Below, in pieces: positions 9,100 through 18,000 of a DNA stretch of 64,000 nt. A model generated the notes under the pieces. The model did no database searches. It was not told the DNA's origin and saw only the letters and a program-made list of their open reading frames with translations. Made by a program: the position numbers and the translations under genes. Within the stretch, counting starts at the first letter, position 1, and every line of letters begins with the position of its first letter. The stretch spans positions 18,278 to 82,277 of the forward strand of contig NZ_PPPT01000009.1 in assembly GCF_006483445.1 (NCBI RefSeq), written 5' to 3'. Source of the stretch: Bradyrhizobium guangdongense. Its GTDB lineage: Bacteria > Pseudomonadota > Alphaproteobacteria > Rhizobiales > Xanthobacteraceae.

Positions 9100-12000
9100 T
9101 CAATTGAGCGAGGCAAAGCGTTCGCAAGGCGCTACCTCTGCTTTCGGTGGCGCGAAAAAGTATTTCAAGCAAACCAGCAGCACCTCTGGCTGCGAGACGG
9201 CGGCGCCGACGGGCGCCGCAATTTCAAGTTGGACTGAGGTACTCGAGGTCCCGGCTTGAATGACCGGTGGCGAGAGCGACAGCCTGCCGTGATAAACGGG
9301 CCCGTAAGACTGATCGACAAGCGCGGCCTCGCAGGGTTGGCCGTTCACCTTGATTTCCAGGAGTGGCGGGAGGCTCGCTCCAGCCTCGGGCTTGAAGTAG
9401 ACGTCGAGCTCTTCGACAACGACATTCTCGTTGTTCCGACTCCAGGGGAACATGTCGCGATCGATCTGTACAGAGAGACGGGTTGCGCTGCCTTCGCGCA
9501 GATTGGTCCACTGGGCCGGAAAGTCGTGCTGGATGTCCAGATACCGGTTCGCAGGATTTCCCTCCACGGGGAGATTTTGCCTGGCTGTGGTTCGCGCCTG
9601 TTCGCGCATCTCCGCGCTCCCCTCAATGGCGGTGTAGCGGAAGTGCAGCACCACGTCGGTCAAGGAGTCCGGGTCGAACTGAGTCGTAGTCGGGTCCATT
9701 TCGATTCGCCACCGGCTAATCATGCCGGCGCCTTCGAAGGGCAGATAGCGTTCGTCGCGCAGATTGGTCTCGAACAGGCCGGTATCGTTCTGAGCCGACG
9801 TTGTGACGATCGATTGATGCGCGGCGTAACGGCGCACGAACCGCGGATCGCCTGCCAGCACGACCTGCTCTGGATACTGCGGGTCGACCTGAGGCGACAA
9901 CCTCACCGCATCCGACAGCAGGGTCAACTTAGCGTTGACGGTCTGATAGGGGCCTGTCGCGCAAAGCACGCTCAACGCCACGTTCTTGATCCGGCGCCGA
10001 TAGTGTCCCGGCATTTCCAGATCTAGCATCCACTCCGGCAGATCGACCTCACAGTTGCCCGTCAGTCGCAGGCTGACGAGCGCGTCCGGCGCGCAGAGCC
10101 GTAGCGAAACACTCTTGCCGAGTTCGTATTCGCGCACGTTCTGCTGCAGGTATGTCTGCTCCATGCGGCGAAGAGCCATCAGTAGGTGATCACCCGCGGT
10201 CATGCCCTCGCGATAGTTGGTCCAGGATACCGACGCGAGAAAACAGGAGGATGCATAGTGTCGCTCGTAGCGGAAGGCGTTTTCGGCGTCCCTTGCTGCC
10301 GCAAGCGCGACGTCAAACATCTCGCGGTAGAGCCCGGCGAGATTGTCCTGAAGCCAGCAGAAATGTTCAGCATTGGTGAACTTGCTCTGCTGGAAACGCT
10401 GGATTTCCTGCGCATTCAGGACGGTGTCCTGATGGATATTCAACTCGCGTAACGCAATATCCTGCCGCCGGTCCGCAGCGAGAATCTGACGGCGCACCTG
10501 TTCGAGCTCGATCTTCAGAACCTCCAGCTGGTGGCGCCATTCTTCCTCGCGGCGGGCAAACGACCCTCGCATCGAGTCGATGGAGGCGTCCATACTGTTG
10601 ACCGAAGCCAGCATGTGCAACAAGCTGGCGCCAATCTTCGAGCTGGCTGAGTACTTCTGCCCACTGACAAACTTCACCATCGAGCAAACGCCGACATACA
10701 CCTCGGGGACAAGGAGGAGTACCTGCGCGGCAATTTCGAACCCCTCGGTGGCCGCCGTGAGCATCTTCGCCACTTCCATGTGGGCGAAATACGACTGCTC
10801 GTCCGAAATAAGCCCCACCTGAATGAGGTGTTCGATATGCTGTTTCTTGGTCTCCAGGATCTCTCGCGCCTTCTCCAGCGCCTGCAGTTGCCAGTCGGCC
10901 TCACGCCACTGCGAGCGTCGCACATCGAGTAGCAGGCGATTGATCTGAACTTCGTGCCTGGAGCGCAGCAGGGCGAGCTCTTCTGCATCGCCCCTTTCGA
11001 AGGCCGACATCAGTGCCGCACCGAAGCCGCGTGTCTCGGCGCACAGCTCGATCGCCTTCTGCAGGACGACATTGAACCGGTAGTGCGGTGGCGGCAGCAG
11101 CCATTCGTCGCGATCGCGTTCGGTGCTGTCGTAGGCATCGCGCCACATCCAGCCGTCATGCAGTCGCATGTCGCCATAGGCCGGCATGGCCGCAGGAGAC
11201 CGGGACAGGGCGGGCTGTGTTCGATCGTTGCGGATCTGCCGGCTGTTCTCGCAACGCTGGATGGCGGTCGCGAGCCGGTCGGTCCGATCCCAGAGCAGGA
11301 CAAGACGCCGGTTCAGGGGCGGCGGTTCGGGTACGAAGCTTCGAAGCTTATCCGCAGTGTCGGGATCCTGGTGGCGCAGCCGGCGCGGCCGTTCACCGAG
11401 CACCTTGCGCGCCAGGGCGAACGTCTCGCGGGCAAGTTCGGTGGTCGAAAGTCGCTGGCCGGCAAGCTGGGACTCGCCGATATCAAGGATGTTCTCCAGC
11501 CAGTTGAGGACGAGGACTCTGGCGTTCGGACGGCCGAAGAGCCCCTTGGGATCGAGCCAGCCGTTGGAGCAGGCGAGCGGCTTGTGCAGGAACTCCAGCC
11601 ACTCACGTGCCGCGTCGCCGCGGTCGTGCAGGCGCAGATGCTTCTGCACAAGGAGAGCCGGCGCGTGGAATGTCGCAGGCCCCGCTGCGGCGCCGGGCGC
11701 CGCCGCCATGAAATGCGGAAACGAGGACAGTCCGCCGGCGGAAGGAGCGGTGCCCGCGCTCCAAGTCGTCTGCACCAACACCCGTGCGATATTCGCGTCG
11801 GGGTCATAGACAAAACGTTGGTCGATTTTCGCCGCGCCATCGACTTCGAACACCAAAAGGTCGACATCGCGCTTGTCGAACTTCAACATGCCGTCGCTTG
11901 CGACCGGGACGCCGTAATCCGAAACGCGGACATCGTCTGCGATGCCGTCGCGTATCCGGCACCACGCCAGCCGCACCGTCTTTCTCGTGTTCCAGGCCAA

Positions 12001-15000
12001 CAGGTTTGCGGGAATCCCGGCCAGATGGTCGTTGCTGTCGTACGGATGCTCCCAATCCTGGCCGGCATCCTGTGTCGGTTTGTCGTAGGCCGCACCATCG
12101 ACCAGCCAGAAGTAGAAATCGTCCTGCCTGTCGGTCGTGCTGCATTGCAGGCGGACGAACCTGGGGTCCAGCTCGAGCGGTGCATCGCTTAGCATCCGCA
12201 TCGAGTTGGTCTCGCGGTTGTCCACCGTGTTCTTGACCTCGGGAGGGCTCAATACGGTCCGGCTAAGTGCGCGGTCGCGCCTTGTCAGCTTCTCATAACC
12301 TTCGGGTTTCATCGGAAGCGCCTCGGACACCGAAGGCAACCTGTCGATCCAGCGGATCAGCCCGGGAATCGACGGCATCAGCGGCGCCACGAGATCGTCC
12401 CAGTCCTGATCGGCCGTCAGGCTCTCCTGCTGAAGATGGCGCTCGAGAAATTCGAAGGTTTCGGTCCTCGAGGCCGCACTGATCAGATAAGCCTCGCGAT
12501 AGTTCTCGGGGTAGGCGCCCCGATACTGCCACGCCTCCCACCTGCGATATTCCGCAAGGCGCAGGTCCCAGTCTTCGAGGAAGTCGCGGCTGACATCGTC
12601 GGTCGAGACTTTCTCAAGCCCCAATCGCAGCCGCTGGACGTAGGTGCGCAACGCCGCGGCTGCCTCTTCGATGCGAGGCGTCGCCGCGCACGTTCCCGTT
12701 TCCACGTCCAGCAGCAGCCGCTCGGACAGATCGCGCGCGGAGCAGGCGTAAGGAGGCCCTCCGTTCATTTGCGGCATCGTACAGCGCTCGAGCGATGCAA
12801 GATATCCGACAAGCGCGAAGCGTGCCCTTTCGCGCAAGGGGCCGTTCAGCTGCGCGAGGTTGGCGTAGCGGCGGACCGGACCGTTTTCCAGGTAGGCTTC
12901 GTTGATGTATTCGCGCAGCGAAGCCACGTTCGGCTCGAACCTCGCCCATTCCCGATATTTCACCGGCGCAACACCGTGCGCTGCTGCAAACCGTCGCTGC
13001 CGGGCGTACTGCCACTGCGCTGCCTGCCAGACGCGGATCGGCCACTCCTCGGTCTTGAGCGCGGTCTTCGCCAGCTCCGGATAGTCGGGACTGGCGTCGA
13101 TCGTATAGAGCAGGGCGTCAGGTGCCACCTTCGCCTTCAGGCCGAGATGATCGCTGACCAGCTGTTGCGCGGTCGGCGGCGTTACTGGGTTAGCCGCGTC
13201 GTTGAAGAGTTGCCACAGCGGCGTGGCGACGCCGGGAACCTCCGAGCGGAGTTGCACATAGTCGTGAAAGCGCTCCCACTGGTCGAACAAGGGCCAGACG
13301 CGGTCCGGCATGTGCGTTTCCGGATACTGACGCACATCCTCGCCGACGGGGCGGGGCCGGAAGGCGTCGCCGACGCTCCATTGGTTGAAGTCGAAATCGA
13401 GCTTTCGCGACTCCCAGTTCCCGGTTGCCGTCGCGCGTGTGTGCGCGATGCCGCGGAAGTCGGCGCCCTTGCTCAGGAGGAAATCGACTTCCTTCTCCAC
13501 CAGCCGGAAGCGGTGGCAGAACAGCAGCGCCTTGAAGGCACGCTGGTAGCTGCGGCGAATGTCGCGGATCGAGCTGAAATAGTATGGCTCGGGATAGAAG
13601 AATGGCGCGGCGCCGGCGTATCCCGGAAAGTCCTGTGCTTCCTTGAGCTCGATGAACAGCGACTGGGCCAGCACTTCGAAGAATTCTGTGGAAGTTGTGT
13701 CGCCGCCTCCCGGTGGGTTCTTCGGAAAGCTCCGCGACACGGCGATTTCGCTCAAGCCATGCAGAGGGGAGGCCTCGGGCGAATTCACGAAAACGCCGAG
13801 CCATGCGACATGCCTGTCCTTGCTGCCGCTCGGACCCTTGCTGATCTCATAGATCGAGGGATCGACCGAGTAGTCGACGAAGGTCAATTTGACGTCATAG
13901 TGGCCCTGGTCCAGAGGAGCGGCGACCGGAGCCGCGTGGAATGCGCCGTCCGCGTCGTTGCCGAACAGGACCAGCGAATCGGACGCGCCGCCGGGCGTGT
14001 GCAGAGGCACGATCTCCTTCGTGTAGGTCGCACCCGCAATCTCGATGCGCATGCCGTCGTCGGTCAGATTTGGAATATTGGTGGTACCGAGAGGTCCGTC
14101 TTCTCCATTGGGAAGCTTGAAGGAGGTAACAAATCGGTGCTCGCCCTTGATCGTGACCTGCAGTCGGCCCTTCCACTCGATATGGTAGGGAACTGCACCG
14201 CCATAGCGCGCCTTGTCGGCCGGATCGAAGCGCAGCTGGTAGCCGCTTCTCAGTTCAACTTGCTGCTGCCCGGCTGGCACCGGCTGCAGGAATTTGTGGT
14301 CAATCGGCTCGGGTACACGCAGCGGCTTCGGAACATTGTAGAGCCAGTCGTTGCTGTTCGGTCCGACGTTATCCCCGTACTTGTCGTTCGCATGATCGAG
14401 ATAGTTCAGCGAGCCGGAAATCTCGCGCATCAGCGCGGTGGTCTGAGGCAGATTTGCGAACGGCGGAAATACCGGGAATGCGGGGGGCGTCTGCAGCCGC
14501 TCGTAGTTTGCATTGGGCAAGCCTGGGGCTCCAGGCACTTGCGCCACATACCTGTCGAAGCGCTGATTGAAAATGTCGGTGTAGGGGCCGGGTGGCTTGA
14601 ACGACGAGAACGTCGTCCAGATGCCGGTGCCGCGCAGGCCGAGGATGCCGGCGATCGCCTTGGCGTTCGGATTGGCCAGGTACTGGAAGGCGCCGCTGTT
14701 GTCCTTCCAGTTTTCGTCCGCCTCGATGTGATGCAGCAGCAAGTAGCGCGCCGTCGTGGACAGATTGTCGAGTTCGACGTCGGGATTCTTGCCAGGCTCG
14801 CGCTGCAAGACGTGGGCTGCAAGGTGGTCGGCGACGACGAGATGCTGACGAAAGAAGACGAAGAAATACCGCACGAATAAATTCATGCGGTAGGTCGCCT
14901 TCTTGGGACGGAGCAGGCGGCGTGCGGCCTCGCGCTGGTCGGGGAGTATCAGGGAGAATTTGGCCAGCGTGCGCCGCGGCTGTTCGAACAGGTCGCGGAT

Positions 15001-18000
15001 CGCCGTCACTTCGCCGGGGGAGCAGGCTGGAAACAGGGTTGTATCGGTCGTGTCGGTTTTTCTGAGCCTCGTGGCTTCTGTCAGGATATCGACCGGATCC
15101 AGCAAGCCTGTGCACGAAAGCTTGTTGGCCGCAGGGTCGAAGGCGAATACCGCAGAGAAATCGTATTTCTTGGGTTGGCCTGCTTTTTGTGTGTACCGCG
15201 TGACATCCGTCTCAAGCAGGTCGGTGGTGAATTTCGGCTTGTCTTCGGTCAACAGACTCTTCAACGCGTCGAGATCGGAATAGCCGAGCGCCGTCAGTTC
15301 TTCCGCAAGCCTGAGCCACAACTTGTTCAGGTCGTCATTGGTTGGATTCGGCCGCCAGAGTCCGCCGGGCTGGCGATCGGCTGCGAACACGCGATCGAGG
15401 CGGCTGAAGTCGTCGTCGCTAAGCGCGAACTTGCCTTTCAGCCTACTTTTTTCGCCGTCGTTCTGGTCCCATGTTGGCTTGTGGCCGTCGCTGGCGTCGG
15501 GCCGGGTCGATATCATCGACCCATACGCTGCGCCGCGGAGCAGCCGCTGCAGGCGCAGCATCGACGCGTCGGTGCAGTCGGAAAACTTGTCGGCAAACGG
15601 GTTTTCCCTGATCTTGTTCTCGACGGCCTCGACGCGGAACGGATCGTCCTCGAACGTGGTCAGGTGCCGATTGAGATAGAGGAAGGAAAGCTCGCCGACG
15701 CTGAAATCCGAATGCGCGACCTTGAAGCAGACTTCGACGAACCGCAGCGTATGGGTGGGTCGCAGGAATGCCGGGTAGTTGTCGTTGCCGCCATCCGAAC
15801 GAAGGCTGGTGAGGTCCTCAATTTCGCCGAACTCCTCCGCGTGCAGGATGCGTTTCTTTGGTTCCTTGCGGAAGCAGTTCGCCCGCTCCTGAACGACCGC
15901 GGCGAGGTCCTTCTTCGCCTGTTCGGCGACGGGAGTGTCGACTCCTCCCGCCGCCGGCAGCCATAGCGGCAGCACGTCGGTCACGCACAGCGCATAGTCG
16001 TCGCGCAGCATCTGCATGGCGGCGAGCTGTCTGATGAAATCGGCGTTGATGTTCGCGCCGTTGTAAAGGCCGAGTACGTCGCAGGTCTGCTTCAGCGCCA
16101 GAAACGAGTGATCCCTGGCGGCAAGCTTTTCCCACCAGCCGAGCAATTCCTCGATCTCGCCGAGCGGTCCGGTGAACGACCCGTCGCGTGGCTCGGCATT
16201 GATGTGGTCGACGAGGTCCTGAAGGCGTTCGCGAGCCGCAGCGGAGTCGGGGAACGTCGCCGGAAGGGAATCGATCTTCACGCTGACGGGAGTGACGGTA
16301 TCGCGGATTTCGTCCTGCAGCCGGTCGGCATTGAAGGCGGCCAACAGCGCCTCGCATTTATCGACCGTTGCCTGGGTTTTGAATTGTTCCAGCGGCAGCC
16401 GGCGCAACTCCTTGGCAAATGTCTTCACTCGATTTGACGCGGCAGGAAACAGGCCGAGCCGCCCGAGTTGCGCTTTCAATGCGGTTGTCAGCGCGTTAAG
16501 CTTGTCCTGAATGGTGGCGCTGTCGACCTCGATCGCTGACGGCCACCACCCCGCGATGGCGTTGTCCATGCCGTGACCGGCAGCGGTTGCAGCAGCCTTC
16601 ACATTCGGGACTGTCGCCAACTCGGGCAAAACGGCGGCAATCTGCTCTCTTGCGTTTCTGATGACGGGGGCGGCGCTGGTTGCAGGCAGCAGGCCGTCGA
16701 GCATCGTCAGGGCGGCTGAGAGATCGGAAAGTGAGTCCAGGCTGTCAATCACGTCAGCGAGGCTGACACGCAGCTCGCGGACACGCTGCTTCAGTGCAGT
16801 CCGAATTTCACCGCCGGAGATGGCGACAGCCAGCCCTTCGGCCTGAGCCTCGATGTTCTCAATGCCCTTCCGTGCAACTTCCGATGCGGTCAGGCTCGCC
16901 TTGATGCGTCCAGCGTGGGTCCTGACGTCGTCCGTGACTTGTGCGTTGGCGGAGCTCTCCAGGCGTTCGAGCCTCGTTTTCAAAACTGCGATCGAATCAT
17001 CCGCTGCGGCGAGGTGGGTGTATTCGTTCGGCAACGCCGCGAACGCCGACCTTACGGCGTCGCTGTCAGCTTGCTGGTTCGCCGGATCGATCGGAGTTGT
17101 TCCTGCCTTCTCGAAGGCGGCGACGAAGGTGCGTACGGCGGCTTCGATGGTGGCAATCGAGGCCCGGGCGCCGTCCCAGTTCCGCATCTGCTCGCGCGCC
17201 CTGCGCAGGCGCTGGAGGATGCCTTCGAGCGAATAGTCGGTGTGCGGGATTTTTCGCAGCAGGCGCCAAAGCCGCAGGAAAACCGCCAGTCGTTCGAGGG
17301 CGACGTCCGCGTGGAGCGGGGCAAAGTCGATCGTGTAGGCGCCGATATCGCAGGGCTCGTCTTCGGGCAGCCCCGGCGCCACAATTATCGGGACAAAGCC
17401 GCAGGCCACCAGATCGCGAAACTCGCGGTAGCTCAGGCCGCTGCGCAGCAGAAATTCCGACAGGCGCCGGACTCCGGCCGGCCGGGCATTCGGATCGGGC
17501 CGCATCACGACCTGATGCGTATCCAGCCAGTCGGCCCATTTCGGCGTGTCATTGTGGCCGGTGCCGGTGGCCGACGGATAGCCCCAGAATTGCCAGAGCT
17601 TCTGCCGCGAATTGTTCAGCGTTTCGGTGAAGACTTCGCGGTGCTCTTCCACGTTCAGCTTGAGATATTCGCGGGCCGTATCGATGCGCACCGGGTAGCG
17701 ACGCAGATGCGTCTGAGTGTCGAACTCCGGGGGCAGGTAGGGCACGAACGCTTTCGCGTTGGCCGTGTCCTGCGGCTGCTTGACGAATTCGTGGACGTCC
17801 TTGCGGAACGTCCGCATCGTGTCGTAGCGCCGCGACCCAATGTGTTCGAGGTAGCTGCGGGTAATATCGAGTAGCTGATGATAGGGACGCTCGAACGACG
17901 AGAAATCCTCGCGCAGCCGGTCGTATGCAGCCTTTTGCCGCGCGAGGGCTACGGCATCGGCCGGATCGGACGGTGTGGAATGCTCAGGGACGGCCGCGAG

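Noticed and set aside
12436..14880. 814-codon plus-strand open frame opposite tcA
   Set aside because: It is a shadow of the high-GC tcA coding strand. No ribosome-binding site or domain is visible and the composition is rich in Arg and Gly.
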